Positions 1 to 10,873 of a stretch of 64,000 bases of DNA are shown here, piece by piece (within the stretch, counting starts at the first letter, position 1; every line of letters begins with the position of its first letter). Source of the stretch: Bacillus mojavensis RO-H-1 = KCTC 3706 (GTDB lineage: Bacteria; Bacillota; Bacilli; Bacillales; Bacillaceae); contig NZ_JH600283.1 in assembly GCF_000245335.1 (NCBI RefSeq), forward strand, positions 21,327 to 85,326. Direction: 5' to 3'. The position numbers were made by a program, and so were the translations under genes. The notes beneath the pieces were generated by a model that was given only the letters and a program-made list of their open reading frames with translations, searched no databases and was not told the DNA's origin.

Positions 1-29
1 TGGAATTTACCCAGATCGACAAATTGTAA
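1..29 (+). CDS. nusG: NusG, 3' end only
   Basis: The first 29 bases read in frame as the C-terminal residues EFTQIDKL followed by TAA. This matches the end of the Bacillus transcription elongation factor NusG, which lies directly upstream of rplK in B. subtilis. Only nine codons including the stop are visible, so the call rests on that short match plus gene order. The rest of the gene lies outside the window. Confidence 0.8.
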
Positions 30-40
30 TGTGAAAAAAC

Positions 41-69
41 TTGAAATTGCTATATATAAATGATAATAT
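41..69 (+). promoter_or_regulatory. Sigma-A promoter for rplK-rplA
   Basis: TTGAAA (41-46), a 17-base spacer and TAATAT (64-69), with a TG at 61-62 giving an extended -10. Transcription should start near 75-77, on A or G. It lies between the nusG stop and the rplK leader. The same -10 block recurs before rplGB at 10,894-10,902. Confidence 0.75.
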
Positions 70-145
70 AGCAAAGGTACGTCTTGGACTTATCCAAGGC
101 AGCTAGCTTGATATTTCATCATTCATATAAAGAATGAAACCTTGA

Positions 146-170
146 GTGGGAGGGTTTACCCTATTACCAC
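146..170 (+). promoter_or_regulatory. L1-type mRNA binding motif upstream of rplK
   Basis: GUGG (146-149) can pair with CCAC (167-170). Inside are GA, a GGG/CCC helix with a UUUA loop, and UAUUA on the 3' side. This two-helix shape with an asymmetric internal loop is the known form of ribosomal protein L1 sites on mRNA. A second version lies before rplA (672-697). It sits 12 bases upstream of the rplK Shine-Dalgarno, so L1 binding could block initiation. The assignment is by structural resemblance. Confidence 0.55.
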
Positions 171-196
171 ATCACGGACTTAAGGAGGTGTGTCTC

Positions 197-622
197 GTGG
201 CTAAAAAAGTAGTAAAAGTTGTAAAATTGCAAATTCCTGCTGGAAAAGCTAACCCAGCGCCGCCAGTTGGACCTGCACTAGGTCAAGCCGGTGTTAATAT
301 CATGGGATTCTGTAAGGAGTTTAACGCTCGTACAGCTGACCAAGCTGGTTTAATCATTCCTGTTGAAATTTCGGTTTACGAAGACCGTTCATTTACATTT
401 ATTACAAAAACTCCACCTGCTGCAGTATTGCTTAAAAAAGCAGCTGGAATTGAGTCTGGTTCTGGTGAACCAAACCGTAATAAAGTGGCAACCGTTAAGC
501 GCGATAAAGTACGCGAAATCGCTGAAACGAAAATGCCTGACTTAAACGCAGCAGACGTTGAAGCGGCAATGCGCATGGTTGAAGGTACTGCACGCAGTAT
601 GGGTATTGTAATCGAGGATTAA
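197..622 (+). CDS. rplK: 50S ribosomal protein L11
   Basis: L11 (141 residues, the usual length) builds the GTPase-associated centre of the 50S subunit with the L10-L12 stalk and is needed for RelA activation on stalled ribosomes. The N-terminal domain begins [19 protein letters not shown] and contains the conserved PPVGPALGQ turn; the C-terminal RNA-binding domain follows. I chose the GTG at 197 because AAGGAGGTG (182-190) is spaced correctly and the family starts with MAKK. An upstream in-frame start at 146 lies inside the leader structure. It is the first gene of the rplK-rplA transcription unit. Confidence 0.97.
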
Positions 623-635
623 TTTGTTTCTTGTC

Positions 636-665
636 GGGTTGCGAGTTTTCACAAGTTCGCAACCC
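636..665 (+). terminator. Intergenic hairpin between rplK and rplA
   Basis: GGGTTGCGA (636-644) pairs perfectly with TCGCAACCC (657-665) across a 12-base loop. Only TTATT follows, so it would be a weak terminator. It may instead be a processing or mRNA-stability hairpin, since rplA follows without its own clear promoter. Confidence 0.4.
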
Positions 666-671
666 TTATTC

Positions 672-697
672 GTGGGAGGTTATTCCGCTATAACCAC
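672..697 (+). promoter_or_regulatory. Second L1-type motif, upstream of rplA
   Basis: GUGG (672-675) and CCAC (694-697) enclose GA, a GG/CC pair step with a UUAUU loop, and GCUAUAA. The plan is the same as at 146-170. It ends a few bases before the rplA Shine-Dalgarno (AAGGAGG), so autogenous repression of rplA by L1 is a reasonable inference. Confidence 0.5.
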
Positions 698-716
698 ATA
701 AGGAGGAAATTTTAAA

Positions 717-1415
717 ATGGCTAAAAAAGGTAAAAAGTACGCAGAAGCTGCTAAGCTTGTAGATCGTGCGAAAGCTTACGATGTTTCTGAAGCAGTAGCT
801 CTCGTTAAAAAAACAAACACAGCTAAATTCGACGCTACAGTTGAAGTTGCATTCCGTCTAGGGGTTGACCCTCGTAAAAACGACCAGCAAATCCGCGGAG
901 CAGTTGTGCTTCCAAACGGAACTGGTAAAACTCAGCGCGTTCTCGTTTTCGCAAAAGGCGAAAAAGCGAAAGAAGCTGAAGCTGCTGGTGCAGATTACGT
1001 TGGAGATACTGACTACATCAACAAAATTCAACAAGGCTGGTTCGATTTCGATGTAATCGTAGCTACACCTGACATGATGGGTGAAGTTGGTAAAATCGGT
1101 CGTGTGCTTGGACCAAAAGGTTTAATGCCAAACCCTAAAACTGGTACAGTTACTTTCGAAGTTGAAAAAGCAATCGGCGAAATCAAAGCTGGTAAAGTTG
1201 AATACCGCGTAGATAAAGCTGGAAATATCCATGTTCCTATCGGTAAAGTTTCTTTCGAGGATGAAAAACTTGTTGAGAACTTCACAACAATGTATGATAC
1301 AATCCTGAAAGCAAAACCTGCTGCAGCAAAAGGTGTTTACGTGAAAAACGTTGCTGTAACTTCTACTATGGGACCTGGTGTCAAAGTAGACGCATCAACT
1401 TTCAACGTAAAATAA
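717..1415 (+). CDS. rplA: 50S ribosomal protein L1
   Basis: L1 (232 residues, usual length) binds 23S rRNA at the mobile L1 stalk, helps release E-site tRNA and in many bacteria represses its own operon by binding mRNA. The sequence begins [19 protein letters not shown] and contains the conserved stretch [20 protein letters not shown] near residues 124-143. AAGGAGG just upstream supports the ATG at 717. It is the second gene after rplK, preceded by an L1-like mRNA motif. No strong U-run terminator follows; the next promoter begins three bases after the stop. Confidence 0.97.
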   Translation: MAKKGKKYAEAAKLVDRAKAYDVSEAVALVKKTNTAKFDATVEVAFRLGVDPRKNDQQIRGAVVLPNGTGKTQRVLVFAKGEKAKEAEAAGADYVGDTDYINKIQQGWFDFDVIVATPDMMGEVGKIGRVLGPKGLMPNPKTGTVTFEVEKAIGEIKAGKVEYRVDKAGNIHVPIGKVSFEDEKLVENFTTMYDTILKAKPAAAKGVYVKNVAVTSTMGPGVKVDASTFNVK

Positions 1416-1418
1416 TAT

Positions 1419-1447
1419 TTGACATGACATCAACATTCTGATATGAT
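1419..1447 (+). promoter_or_regulatory. Sigma-A promoter for rplJ-rplL
   Basis: A perfect -35 TTGACA (1419-1424), a 17-base spacer and TATGAT (1442-1447). It begins four bases after the rplA stop and drives the L10 leader. Confidence 0.8.
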
Positions 1448-1479
1448 TCAAAATGTTGTAAAATATAATATATCATTTA

Positions 1480-1566
1480 TACCGTAGACAGTAGGGGCTT
1501 AACAGCTTAATATCCTACCGAGGTGTATATTATCACAGCTATTACGTTACGTATGCTTGTATATAC
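1480..1566 (+). ncRNA. L10 leader RNA
   Basis: The stretch between the rplJ promoter and the attenuator hairpin carries paired segments around the sequences CAGTAGGGGCTTAACAGC and ATCCTACCGAGGTG. This fits the L10(L12)4-binding leader known upstream of rplJ in Firmicutes. It lets the L10-L12 complex control rplJL expression. The limits are approximate, from sequence inspection and gene context. Confidence 0.7.
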
Positions 1567-1594
1567 AGCCTCCATGTCTCATGGAGGCTTTTTA
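1567..1594 (+). terminator. Attenuator terminator before rplJ
   Basis: AGCCTCCAT (1567-1575) pairs with ATGGAGGCT (1581-1589) over a five-base loop, followed by TTTTTA. It lies inside the 5' UTR, downstream of the L10 leader and 74 bases before rplJ, so it probably acts as a regulated attenuator. Confidence 0.75.
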
Positions 1595-1667
1595 TATGGA
1601 ATCCGTTTCTCAGTCGTGATCACCTGACGGTATAAGTGTTACACAAGAATCTACAGGAGGTGTAACC

Positions 1668-2168
1668 ATGAGCAGCGCAATTGAAACAAAAAAAGTTGTT
1701 GTTGAAGAAATTACTTCTAAATTAAAAGAAAGCAAATCAACGATCATCGTTGATTACCGCGGACTTAACGTTTCTGAAGTAACAGAACTTCGTAAACAGC
1801 TTCGTGAAGCTAACGTTGAGTTCAAAGTTTACAAAAACACAATGACTCGCCGTGCGGTTGAACAAGCTGAACTTGATGGTTTGAATGATGTCTTAACTGG
1901 ACCGAATGCAATTGCATTCAGTACTGAGGATGTTGTCGCTCCAGCTAAAGTTATTAACGAGTTTGCTAAACAGCATGAAGCTCTTGAAATCAAAGCTGGC
2001 GTTATCGAAGGTAAAGTTTCTACTGTTGAAGAAGTGAAAGCTCTTGCTGAACTTCCATCACGCGAAGGCTTACTTTCTATGTTGCTTAGCGTACTTCAAG
2101 CTCCAGTTCGTAACCTTGCTCTTGCTGCAAAAGCTGTGGCAGATCAAAAGGAAGAACAAGGCGCTTAA
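1668..2168 (+). CDS. rplJ: 50S ribosomal protein L10
   Basis: L10 (166 residues) anchors the L12 dimers to the GTPase-associated centre of the 50S subunit. The N-terminal rRNA-binding domain includes [20 protein letters not shown] (about residues 27-46). The C-terminal helix [20 protein letters not shown] is the L12-binding spine. CAGGAGGTG precedes the ATG at 1668. It is followed by rplL in the same unit and preceded by its own leader and attenuator, consistent with autogenous control by the L10-L12 complex. Confidence 0.97.
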   Translation: MSSAIETKKVVVEEITSKLKESKSTIIVDYRGLNVSEVTELRKQLREANVEFKVYKNTMTRRAVEQAELDGLNDVLTGPNAIAFSTEDVVAPAKVINEFAKQHEALEIKAGVIEGKVSTVEEVKALAELPSREGLLSMLLSVLQAPVRNLALAAKAVADQKEEQGA

Positions 2169-2212
2169 TCTAATCAGTTTTTAAAAATCAAAACAAAATG
2201 GAGGAATTACAA

Positions 2213-2584
2213 ATGGCTTTAAATATCGAAGAAATCATTGCTTCCGTTAAAGAAGCAACTGTACTTGAATTGAACGACCTAGTAAAAGCAATCGAAGAAG
2301 AATTTGGCGTAACTGCTGCTGCTCCTGTAGCTGTAGCTGGCGGAGCTGCTGCTGGCGGAGCTGCTGAAGAGCAAAGCGAATTCGACCTTATCCTTGCTGG
2401 TGCAGGTTCACAAAAAATCAAAGTTATCAAAGTTGTACGTGAAATCACTGGTCTTGGCTTGAAAGAAGCTAAAGAACTTGTTGACAACACTCCAAAACCT
2501 CTTAAAGAAGGTATTGCTAAAGAAGAAGCTGAAGAGCTTAAAGCTAAACTTGAAGAAGTTGGCGCTTCTGTAGAAGTTAAGTAA
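2213..2584 (+). CDS. rplL: 50S ribosomal protein L7/L12
   Basis: L12 (123 residues) forms the flexible stalk that recruits translation GTPases. The N-terminal dimerisation domain starts [20 protein letters not shown], followed by an Ala/Gly-rich hinge ([12 protein letters not shown], about residues 43-54) and the C-terminal domain with [20 protein letters not shown], which contacts the GTPases. The ATG at 2213 is preceded by GGAGG (2200-2204). The earlier in-frame ATG at 2198 has no matching Shine-Dalgarno. Stoichiometry needs several L12 per L10; a strong ribosome binding site fits this. Confidence 0.97.
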
Positions 2585-2604
2585 TCTTCAATTGCCTGTA
2601 GGGG

Positions 2605-2632
2605 AAGCTCGCTTTTATGAGGCGGGCTTTTT
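2605..2632 (+). terminator. Terminator after rplL
   Basis: AAGCTCGC (2605-2612) pairs with GCGGGCTT (2622-2629) with one G-U pair, followed by a short T run. It ends the rplJL transcript at least partly; ybxB follows 43 bases later. Confidence 0.7.
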
Positions 2633-2674
2633 CTTTGCCATTCTTTAAGTAATGAAAAAAAGGAGGTTCTAATA

Positions 2675-3280
2675 ATGAGTGAGCACTATTATTCAGAAAA
2701 ACCTTCAGTAAAAAGCAACAAACAAACATGGTCTTTTAGGCTTCGAAACAAGGAGTTTACGTTTACCAGTGACAGCGGTGTTTTTTCTAAAAAAGAAGTC
2801 GATTTTGGCTCACGCCTGCTGGTCGAATCTTTTGAAGAGCCTGAAGTTGAGGGCAGCTTTTTAGATGTAGGCTGCGGCTATGGCCCGATTGGATTATCGC
2901 TGGCTAGTGACTTTAAAGACCGGACCATCCACATGATTGATGTTAATGAAAGAGCCGTAGAGTTATCAAATGAAAATGCAGAACAAAACGGGATAACAAA
3001 CGTTGAGATTTACCAAAGCGATTTGTTTTCAAACGTAGACTCTGCTCAAACATTTGCTTCTATTCTTACAAATCCCCCAATCCGAGCCGGAAAAAAAGTT
3101 GTCCATGCTATCTTTGAGAAAAGCGCTGAACACTTAAAAGCTTCAGGTGAATTGTGGATCGTCATACAGAAAAAACAAGGTGCGCCTTCTGCCATTGAAA
3201 AGCTTGAGGAACTGTTCGAAGAAGTTTCTGTCGTTCAAAAAAAGAAAGGCTATTATATCATAAAAGCAAAAAAAGTTTGA
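2675..3280 (+). CDS. ybxB: Class I SAM-dependent methyltransferase YbxB (RsmC/RlmG-like)
   Basis: A 201-residue methyltransferase. The SAM-binding motif I is FLDVGCGYGPIGLSLA (about residues 62-77) and motif IV is LTNPPIRAG (about 131-139), the NPP[FI] signature of N-methyltransferases acting on nucleic acid bases. The family includes small-rRNA guanine-N2 methyltransferases, so rRNA modification is the likely job, but the exact target cannot be read here. AAAGGAGG precedes the ATG. Its position between rplL and rpoB is conserved in Bacillus. Its final codons overlap a promoter-like sequence for rpoB. Confidence 0.88.
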   Translation: MSEHYYSEKPSVKSNKQTWSFRLRNKEFTFTSDSGVFSKKEVDFGSRLLVESFEEPEVEGSFLDVGCGYGPIGLSLASDFKDRTIHMIDVNERAVELSNENAEQNGITNVEIYQSDLFSNVDSAQTFASILTNPPIRAGKKVVHAIFEKSAEHLKASGELWIVIQKKQGAPSAIEKLEELFEEVSVVQKKKGYYIIKAKKV

Positions 3281-3305
3281 CTCGGTATTTTGGCTATGTT
3301 AATAT
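3277..3305 (+). promoter_or_regulatory. Candidate sigma-A promoter upstream of rpoB (distal)
   Basis: TTGACT (3277-3282), a 17-base spacer and TAATAT (3300-3305), with TG at 3297-3298. The -35 overlaps the ybxB stop codon. It would give rpoB a leader of about 215 bases. Confidence 0.55.
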
Positions 3306-3471
3306 TATAAAATGCCAATGTATATATTTAGATTGATATGTTGAAATGTCAATATCTATGTATAAATTATACAAGTATGGAAATGCTAATAAAATCGGTA
3401 TTTGTTTTTGGATGTGGTTTTCTTAATTAGAAACCCTTTTTTCTTTTGTCTTGTAAAAGTGTTTTCTTTCT

Positions 3472-3500
3472 TTGAAAGAGATGCTTATTACACATATAAT
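3472..3500 (+). promoter_or_regulatory. Candidate sigma-A promoter upstream of rpoB (proximal)
   Basis: TTGAAA (3472-3477), 17 bases, then TATAAT (3495-3500). The predicted start near 3507 would leave only about 20 bases of leader before the TTG start of rpoB. Confidence 0.55.
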
Positions 3501-3525
3501 ACGCATGATTTGAGGGGTGAATCAG

Positions 3526-6500
3526 TTGACAGGTCAACTAGTTCAGTATGGACGACACCGCCAGCGCAGAAGCTATGCTCGCATTAGCGAAGTGTTAGAA
3601 TTACCAAATCTCATTGAAATTCAAACCTCTTCTTATCAGTGGTTTCTTGATGAGGGTCTTAGAGAGATGTTTCAAGACATATCGCCAATTGAGGATTTCA
3701 CTGGTAACCTCTCTCTTGAGTTCATTGATTACAGTTTAGGGGAGCCTAAATATCCAGTAGAGGAATCAAAAGAACGTGATGTGACTTACTCAGCTCCGCT
3801 AAGAGTGAAGGTTCGTTTAATTAACAAAGAAACTGGAGAGGTAAAAGACCAAGATGTCTTCATGGGTGATTTCCCTATTATGACAGATACAGGTACTTTT
3901 ATCATAAACGGTGCGGAACGCGTTATCGTTTCCCAGCTTGTTCGGTCTCCAAGTGTATATTTCAGTGGTAAAGTAGACAAAAACGGTAAAAAAGGTTTTA
4001 CCGCAACTGTCATTCCAAACCGTGGCGCATGGTTAGAATACGAAACTGATGCGAAAGATGTTGTTTATGTACGCATTGATCGCACACGTAAGTTGCCGGT
4101 TACGGTTCTTTTGCGTGCTCTCGGCTTCGGCTCCGATCAAGAGATTCTTGATCTCGTAGGAGAAAACGAATACCTGCGAAATACGCTTGATAAAGATAAC
4201 ACAGAAAACAGCGATAAAGCGCTGCTTGAAATCTACGAGCGCCTCCGTCCTGGAGAGCCGCCTACAGTGGAAAATGCGAAGAGCTTGCTTGATTCTCGTT
4301 TCTTTGATCCGAAACGATACGATCTTGCCAATGTAGGACGCTATAAAATTAATAAAAAGCTTCATATTAAAAATCGCCTCTTTAATCAGAGACTTGCTGA
4401 AACGCTTGTTGATCCTGAAACAGGAGAAATCCTGGCTGAAAAAGGTCAGATTCTTGATAGAAGAACACTTGATAAAGTACTGCCATACTTAGAAAACGGA
4501 ATCGGCTTCAGAAAGCTGTATCCGAACGGCGGTGTTGTTGAGGACGAAGTAACGCTTCAATCCATTAAAATCTTTGCTCCTACTGATCAAGAAGGAGAAC
4601 AGGTTATTAATGTCATCGGCAATGCTTACGTTGAAGAAGAGATTAAAAACATTACACCTGCTGATATTATTTCTTCTATCAGCTACTTCTTCAACTTGCT
4701 GCACGGAGTAGGCGACACAGATGATATTGACCATCTTGGAAACCGCCGTTTACGTTCTGTAGGTGAACTTCTCCAGAACCAATTCCGTATCGGTTTAAGC
4801 CGTATGGAGCGTGTGGTTCGTGAGAGAATGTCAATTCAAGATACGAATACAATTACACCTCAGCAGCTGATCAATATTCGTCCTGTTATTGCGTCCATTA
4901 AAGAGTTCTTTGGAAGCTCTCAGCTTTCTCAATTCATGGACCAGACGAACCCGCTTGCTGAATTAACACATAAGCGCCGTCTGTCGGCTCTTGGACCGGG
5001 CGGATTAACACGTGAGCGTGCCGGAATGGAAGTGCGTGACGTTCACTACTCCCACTATGGCCGTATGTGTCCGATTGAAACGCCAGAGGGGCCGAACATC
5101 GGTTTGATCAACTCACTATCATCATATGCAAAAGTAAACCGTTTTGGCTTTATTGAAACGCCATATCGCCGCGTTGATCCTGAAACAGGAAAAGTGACGC
5201 CAAGAATCGATTACTTAACTGCTGATGAAGAAGATAACTACGTTGTCGCTCAGGCAAATGCACGACTCGATGACGAAGGTGCGTTTGTTGACGACAGCAT
5301 TGTAGCCCGTTTCCGCGGAGAAAACACCGTTGTTCCTAGAAACCGTGTTGATTACATGGATGTATCGCCTAAGCAGGTAGTTTCTGCTGCGACAGCATGT
5401 ATCCCGTTCCTAGAAAACGATGACTCGAACCGTGCCCTAATGGGAGCGAACATGCAGCGTCAGGCTGTGCCTTTGATGCAGCCGGAAGCGCCATTTGTAG
5501 GAACTGGTATGGAATACGTATCAGGTAAAGACTCTGGTGCCGCTGTTATTTGTAAACACCCTGGTATCGTTGAACGTGTAGAAGCGAAAAACGTTTGGGT
5601 TCGCCGCTATGAAGATGTAGACGGCCAAAAAGTAAAAGGAAATCTGGATAAATACAGCTTGCTGAAATTTGTCCGCTCTAACCAAGGTACTTGCTACAAC
5701 CAGCGTCCGATCGTAAGTGTCGGCGATGAAGTGGTAAAAGGAGAAATCCTTGCTGACGGTCCTTCTATGGAGCTTGGTGAACTTGCGCTTGGCCGTAACG
5801 TAATGGTCGGCTTTATGACATGGGATGGCTACAACTATGAGGATGCCATCATCATGAGTGAACGCCTTGTGAAAGATGATGTTTATACATCTATTCACAT
5901 TGAGGAATATGAATCAGAAGCACGTGATACAAAACTTGGGCCTGAAGAAATCACTCGCGATATTCCAAACGTCGGTGAAGATGCGCTTCGCAATCTTGAT
6001 GACCGTGGAATTATCCGTATCGGGGCAGAAGTAAAAGACGGAGATCTTCTTGTTGGTAAAGTAACGCCTAAGGGTGTAACAGAACTTACTGCAGAAGAGC
6101 GCCTTCTTCACGCCATCTTTGGTGAAAAAGCCCGCGAGGTTCGTGATACTTCTCTTCGTGTGCCTCACGGCGGCGGCGGAATTATTCACGATGTTAAAGT
6201 ATTCAACCGTGAGGACGGAGACGAACTTCCTCCAGGTGTAAACCAGTTAGTGCGCGTATATATCGTTCAGAAACGTAAAATTTCTGAAGGGGATAAAATG
6301 GCCGGTCGTCACGGTAACAAAGGTGTTATCTCTAAGATTCTTCCTGAAGAAGATATGCCTTATCTTCCTGACGGCACACCAATTGATATCATGCTTAACC
6401 CGCTGGGCGTACCATCACGTATGAACATCGGGCAGGTATTAGAGCTTCACATGGGTATGGCCGCTCGTTACCTCGGCATCCACATTGCGTCACCGGTATT

Positions 6501-7107
6501 TGACGGAGCGCGTGAAGAGGATGTTTGGGAAACACTTGAAGAAGCCGGAATGTCTCGTGACGCTAAAACTGTTCTTTACGACGGACGTACCGGAGAGCCG
6601 TTTGATAACCGTGTATCTGTTGGTATCATGTACATGATTAAACTGGCTCACATGGTTGACGATAAACTTCATGCACGCTCTACAGGTCCTTACTCACTTG
6701 TTACGCAGCAGCCTCTTGGCGGTAAAGCTCAATTTGGCGGACAGCGTTTTGGTGAGATGGAGGTTTGGGCACTTGAAGCTTACGGTGCAGCGTACACTCT
6801 TCAAGAGATTCTGACTGTTAAGTCTGATGACGTGGTTGGACGTGTGAAAACATACGAAGCCATCGTTAAAGGCGACAACGTTCCTGAACCTGGTGTTCCG
6901 GAATCATTCAAAGTATTAATTAAAGAACTTCAAAGTTTAGGTATGGATGTGAAAATCCTTTCTAGCGATGAAGAAGAAATAGAAATGAGAGATTTAGAAG
7001 ACGAAGAAGATGCAAAACAAGCTGACGGCCTGGCGTTATCAGGTGATGAAGAGCCGGAAGAAACAGCATCTGCAGACGTTGAACGCGATGTAGTAACAAA
7101 AGAATAA
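3526..7107 (+). CDS. rpoB: DNA-directed RNA polymerase subunit beta
   Basis: The beta subunit (1,193 residues, usual length) forms one side of the polymerase cleft and the rifampicin pocket. The rifampicin cluster [20 protein letters not shown] is intact, with the wild-type Q, D, H, R and S positions, so no common resistance change is visible. [16 protein letters not shown] and the acidic C-terminal tail are present. I chose the TTG at 3526, which sits eight bases after GAGGGG (3512-3517). The GTG at 3517 overlaps that Shine-Dalgarno and is unlikely. rpoC follows after a 61-base gap in the same operon. Confidence 0.97.
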   Translation: MTGQLVQYGRHRQRRSYARISEVLELPNLIEIQTSSYQWFLDEGLREMFQDISPIEDFTGNLSLEFIDYSLGEPKYPVEESKERDVTYSAPLRVKVRLINKETGEVKDQDVFMGDFPIMTDTGTFIINGAERVIVSQLVRSPSVYFSGKVDKNGKKGFTATVIPNRGAWLEYETDAKDVVYVRIDRTRKLPVTVLLRALGFGSDQEILDLVGENEYLRNTLDKDNTENSDKALLEIYERLRPGEPPTVENAKSLLDSRFFDPKRYDLANVGRYKINKKLHIKNRLFNQRLAETLVDPETGEILAEKGQILDRRTLDKVLPYLENGIGFRKLYPNGGVVEDEVTLQSIKIFAPTDQEGEQVINVIGNAYVEEEIKNITPADIISSISYFFNLLHGVGDTDDIDHLGNRRLRSVGELLQNQFRIGLSRMERVVRERMSIQDTNTITPQQLINIRPVIASIKEFFGSSQLSQFMDQTNPLAELTHKRRLSALGPGGLTRERAGMEVRDVHYSHYGRMCPIETPEGPNIGLINSLSSYAKVNRFGFIETPYRRVDPETGKVTPRIDYLTADEEDNYVVAQANARLDDEGAFVDDSIVARFRGENTVVPRNRVDYMDVSPKQVVSAATACIPFLENDDSNRALMGANMQRQAVPLMQPEAPFVGTGMEYVSGKDSGAAVICKHPGIVERVEAKNVWVRRYEDVDGQKVKGNLDKYSLLKFVRSNQGTCYNQRPIVSVGDEVVKGEILADGPSMELGELALGRNVMVGFMTWDGYNYEDAIIMSERLVKDDVYTSIHIEEYESEARDTKLGPEEITRDIPNVGEDALRNLDDRGIIRIGAEVKDGDLLVGKVTPKGVTELTAEERLLHAIFGEKAREVRDTSLRVPHGGGGIIHDVKVFNREDGDELPPGVNQLVRVYIVQKRKISEGDKMAGRHGNKGVISKILPEEDMPYLPDGTPIDIMLNPLGVPSRMNIGQVLELHMGMAARYLGIHIASPVFDGAREEDVWETLEEAGMSRDAKTVLYDGRTGEPFDNRVSVGIMYMIKLAHMVDDKLHARSTGPYSLVTQQPLGGKAQFGGQRFGEMEVWALEAYGAAYTLQEILTVKSDDVVGRVKTYEAIVKGDNVPEPGVPESFKVLIKELQSLGMDVKILSSDEEEIEMRDLEDEEDAKQADGLALSGDEEPEETASADVERDVVTKE

Positions 7108-7168
7108 TCTCTAGTTATAAAGGCAAGTGACATCGGTTAATCCGAAGATAAAAAGGGAGGTAGGCCCC

Positions 7169-10100
7169 TTGCTAGATGTGAACAATTTTGAGTATATGAA
7201 CATCGGTCTTGCTTCACCGGATAAAATCCGTTCATGGTCTTTTGGTGAAGTGAAAAAGCCTGAAACGATAAACTATCGTACGTTAAAACCTGAAAAGGAC
7301 GGTCTATTCTGCGAACGCATTTTCGGACCGACTAAGGACTGGGAATGTCATTGCGGGAAGTACAAGCGAGTTCGTTATAAAGGCGTAGTTTGTGACCGCT
7401 GCGGAGTTGAAGTAACACGGGCTAAAGTCCGTCGTGAGAGAATGGGGCACATTGAACTGGCTGCCCCAGTTTCCCACATTTGGTATTTCAAAGGTATTCC
7501 AAGCCGTATGGGTCTTGTGTTGGATATGTCGCCTCGTGCATTGGAAGAAGTTATTTACTTTGCTTCTTATGTTGTAACTGATCCGGCAAATACACCGCTT
7601 GAAAAGAAACAGCTTCTATCTGAAAAGGAATACCGTGCGTATCTTGATAAGTACGGCAATAAGTTCCAAGCATCTATGGGTGCTGAAGCGATTCATAAAC
7701 TTCTTCAAGATATCGATCTTGTAAAAGAAGTTGATATGTTAAAAGAAGAGCTGAAAACATCTCAAGGACAGCGTCGTACTCGTGCGATCAAACGCCTTGA
7801 AGTGTTAGAAGCCTTCCGTAACTCAGGAAACAAGCCTTCTTGGATGATCCTAGATGTGCTTCCTGTTATTCCTCCTGAGCTCAGACCGATGGTTCAGCTT
7901 GATGGCGGACGTTTTGCGACTTCTGATTTGAACGACCTTTATCGTCGTGTCATCAACCGTAACAATCGTTTGAAACGCCTTTTAGACCTTGGTGCGCCTA
8001 GCATTATCGTTCAAAACGAAAAGCGTATGCTTCAAGAGGCTGTCGATGCTTTAATTGACAACGGCCGTCGCGGACGCCCTGTAACAGGTCCTGGTAACAG
8101 ACCATTAAAATCTCTTTCTCATATGCTGAAAGGGAAGCAAGGACGTTTCCGTCAAAACCTTCTTGGTAAACGTGTCGATTACTCCGGACGTTCTGTAATC
8201 GTCGTTGGTCCTCATTTGAAAATGTACCAATGCGGATTACCGAAGGAAATGGCGCTCGAACTTTTCAAACCTTTCGTTATGAAAGAGCTTGTTGAAAAGG
8301 GTCTTGCTCACAACATTAAGAGTGCGAAACGTAAAATTGAGCGCGTACAGCCTGAAGTATGGGATGTACTAGAATCAGTTATCAAGGAGCATCCGGTACT
8401 TCTGAACCGTGCCCCTACGCTTCACAGATTAGGTATCCAAGCGTTTGAACCAACACTTGTTGAAGGACGCGCAATCCGTCTTCACCCGCTCGTATGTACA
8501 GCTTATAACGCTGACTTTGACGGTGACCAAATGGCGGTTCACGTACCATTATCTGCAGAAGCTCAAGCTGAAGCACGCATCTTGATGCTTGCCGCTCAAA
8601 ACATCTTGAACCCTAAAGATGGTAAACCGGTTGTAACACCGTCTCAGGATATGGTACTGGGTAACTATTACCTGACTCTAGAGCGTGCCGGTGCTGTCGG
8701 TGAAGGTATGGTCTTCAAGAATACGGATGAAGCGCTTCTTGCTTATCAAAACGGATATGTTCATCTTCATACGAGAGTGGCTGTTGCAGCGAACTCCCTT
8801 AAGAACGTGACATTTACCGAAGAGCAGCGCTCAAAATTGTTAATTACAACTGTCGGTAAACTGGTCTTCAATGAAATTCTTCCAGAATCATTCCCTTACA
8901 TGAATGAACCAACGAAGAGCAACATTGAAGAGAAAACACCTGACCGTTTCTTCTTAGAAAAAGGTGCCGATGTAAAAGCTGCCATCGCACAGCAGCCAAT
9001 CAATGCACCGTTTAAAAAAGGTATTCTGGGTAAAATCATCGCGGAAATCTTTAAACGATTCCACATTACGGAAACGTCTAAAATGCTTGACCGCATGAAA
9101 AACCTAGGTTTCAGATATTCAACAAAAGCTGGTATTACAGTTGGGGTTTCTGACATCGTCGTTCTCGATGATAAACAAGAAATTCTTGAAGAAGCACAAG
9201 GCAAAGTTGATAACGTTATGAAGCAGTTCCGCCGTGGTCTGATCACTGAAGAAGAACGCTATGAGAGAGTCATCTCTATCTGGAGTTCTGCAAAAGATGT
9301 TATCCAAGGCAAACTGATGAAATCACTTGATGAGCTCAACCCGATCTACATGATGAGTGACTCTGGTGCCCGTGGTAACGCGTCTAACTTTACTCAGCTT
9401 GCCGGAATGCGCGGCCTGATGGCCAACCCGGCTGGACGTATCATTGAGTTACCAATCAAATCTAGTTTCCGTGAAGGTCTGACAGTATTGGAGTACTTTA
9501 TCTCCACTCACGGTGCGCGTAAAGGTCTTGCCGATACCGCCCTTAAAACTGCTGACTCAGGTTACCTTACACGCCGTCTTGTTGACGTTGCACAGGATGT
9601 TATCATTCGTGAAACTGATTGTGGAACTGACCGAGGCATCCTTGCTCAACCGCTTAGAGAAGGCACTGAAATCATTGAGCGCTTAGAAGAACGCTTAATC
9701 GGCCGTTTTGCAAGAAAACAAGTGAAACATCCTGAAACAGGTGAAGTGCTTGTAAACGAAAACGAACTGATTGATGAGGATAAAGCGATTGAAATTGTAG
9801 AAGCCGGCATTGAAGAAGTGTGGATCCGTTCTGCCTTCACATGTAATACGCCTCATGGTGTATGTAAACGATGCTATGGCCGAAACCTTGCGACTGGTAC
9901 CGATGTAGAAGTCGGTGAAGCAGTCGGCATCATCGCTGCCCAATCAATCGGTGAGCCTGGTACACAGTTAACAATGCGTACATTCCATACAGGCGGGGTT
10001 GCAGGAGACGATATCACACAAGGTCTTCCGCGTATTCAAGAGCTTTTCGAAGCGCGTAATCCAAAAGGTCAGGCAACAATTACCGAAATCGACGGTACAG

Positions 10101-10768
10101 TCGTTGAAATCAATGAAGTTCGCGACAAACAGCAGGAAATTGTGGTTCAAGGCGCAGTTGAAACACGCTCTTATACGGCACCATATAACTCCCGCTTAAA
10201 AGTAGCGGAAGGAGATAAAATTACTCGCGGCCAAGTGCTGACAGAAGGTTCAATCGATCCGAAAGAACTTCTTAAAGTGACTGACCTGACTACTGTTCAA
10301 GAGTATCTTCTTCATGAGGTTCAAAAGGTTTACCGTATGCAGGGTGTTGAAATCGGCGATAAACACGTAGAAGTAATGGTTCGCCAAATGCTTCGTAAAG
10401 TACGTGTGATTGATGCCGGTGATACTGATGTGCTTCCTGGCTCATTACTTGATATTCACCAATTTACTGAAGCGAACAAAAAGGTATTGCTGGAAGGCAA
10501 ACGTCCTGCTACAGGCCGTCCTGTCTTACTCGGTATTACCAAAGCTTCTCTTGAAACGGATTCATTCTTATCTGCTGCTTCCTTCCAGGAGACAACACGT
10601 GTCCTTACAGACGCAGCGATCAAAGGTAAGCGTGATGAACTTCTCGGCCTGAAAGAGAATGTTATCATCGGTAAGCTTGTTCCGGCTGGTACTGGAATGA
10701 TGAAATACCGAAAAGCAAAACCTGTTTCAAATGTTCAATCGACTGAGGACATGGTTCCGGTTGAATAA
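7169..10768 (+). CDS. rpoC: DNA-directed RNA polymerase subunit beta'
   Basis: The catalytic subunit (1,199 residues). The N-terminal zinc site is [20 protein letters not shown] (about residues 60-79). The magnesium-binding catalytic loop is [10 protein letters not shown] (about 445-454). The second cysteine cluster includes CDT-type and [13 protein letters not shown] residues further on. The TTG start at 7169 follows AAGGGAGG and gives [13 protein letters not shown], as in the family. Upstream in-frame starts add an unrelated leader. From memory, about a dozen residues differ from strain 168, which argues for a related species. Confidence 0.97.
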   Translation: MLDVNNFEYMNIGLASPDKIRSWSFGEVKKPETINYRTLKPEKDGLFCERIFGPTKDWECHCGKYKRVRYKGVVCDRCGVEVTRAKVRRERMGHIELAAPVSHIWYFKGIPSRMGLVLDMSPRALEEVIYFASYVVTDPANTPLEKKQLLSEKEYRAYLDKYGNKFQASMGAEAIHKLLQDIDLVKEVDMLKEELKTSQGQRRTRAIKRLEVLEAFRNSGNKPSWMILDVLPVIPPELRPMVQLDGGRFATSDLNDLYRRVINRNNRLKRLLDLGAPSIIVQNEKRMLQEAVDALIDNGRRGRPVTGPGNRPLKSLSHMLKGKQGRFRQNLLGKRVDYSGRSVIVVGPHLKMYQCGLPKEMALELFKPFVMKELVEKGLAHNIKSAKRKIERVQPEVWDVLESVIKEHPVLLNRAPTLHRLGIQAFEPTLVEGRAIRLHPLVCTAYNADFDGDQMAVHVPLSAEAQAEARILMLAAQNILNPKDGKPVVTPSQDMVLGNYYLTLERAGAVGEGMVFKNTDEALLAYQNGYVHLHTRVAVAANSLKNVTFTEEQRSKLLITTVGKLVFNEILPESFPYMNEPTKSNIEEKTPDRFFLEKGADVKAAIAQQPINAPFKKGILGKIIAEIFKRFHITETSKMLDRMKNLGFRYSTKAGITVGVSDIVVLDDKQEILEEAQGKVDNVMKQFRRGLITEEERYERVISIWSSAKDVIQGKLMKSLDELNPIYMMSDSGARGNASNFTQLAGMRGLMANPAGRIIELPIKSSFREGLTVLEYFISTHGARKGLADTALKTADSGYLTRRLVDVAQDVIIRETDCGTDRGILAQPLREGTEIIERLEERLIGRFARKQVKHPETGEVLVNENELIDEDKAIEIVEAGIEEVWIRSAFTCNTPHGVCKRCYGRNLATGTDVEVGEAVGIIAAQSIGEPGTQLTMRTFHTGGVAGDDITQGLPRIQELFEARNPKGQATITEIDGTVVEINEVRDKQQEIVVQGAVETRSYTAPYNSRLKVAEGDKITRGQVLTEGSIDPKELLKVTDLTTVQEYLLHEVQKVYRMQGVEIGDKHVEVMVRQMLRKVRVIDAGDTDVLPGSLLDIHQFTEANKKVLLEGKRPATGRPVLLGITKASLETDSFLSAASFQETTRVLTDAAIKGKRDELLGLKENVIIGKLVPAGTGMMKYRKAKPVSNVQSTEDMVPVE

Positions 10769-10778
10769 CTGATATTAT

Positions 10779-10813
10779 GCTGCTGAGAGACTGCAAAACA
10801 GTCTTTCAGCAGT
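10779..10813 (+). terminator. Hairpin after rpoC
   Basis: GCTGAGAGACTG (10,782-10,793) pairs with CAGTCTTTCAGC (10,799-10,810) across CAAAA, extended by two more pairs outside. No proper T run follows (TCATATTT), so termination may be partial or factor-assisted. Confidence 0.55.
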
Positions 10814-10873
10814 CATATTTAAATAAAAAAATCACTCTATGAGAAGATAGAAACTAAAAAATGTCATACCTTG

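Noticed and set aside
3517..3519. GTG as the rpoB start
   Set aside because: It overlaps the GAGGGG Shine-Dalgarno; the TTG at 3,526 is correctly spaced and gives the family start.
4033..4365. Minus-strand frame of 110 codons inside rpoB
   Set aside because: Shadow of rpoB codon bias; no start signal or recognisable motif. Other antisense frames in rpoB, rpoC, fusA and tufA were dropped for the same reason.
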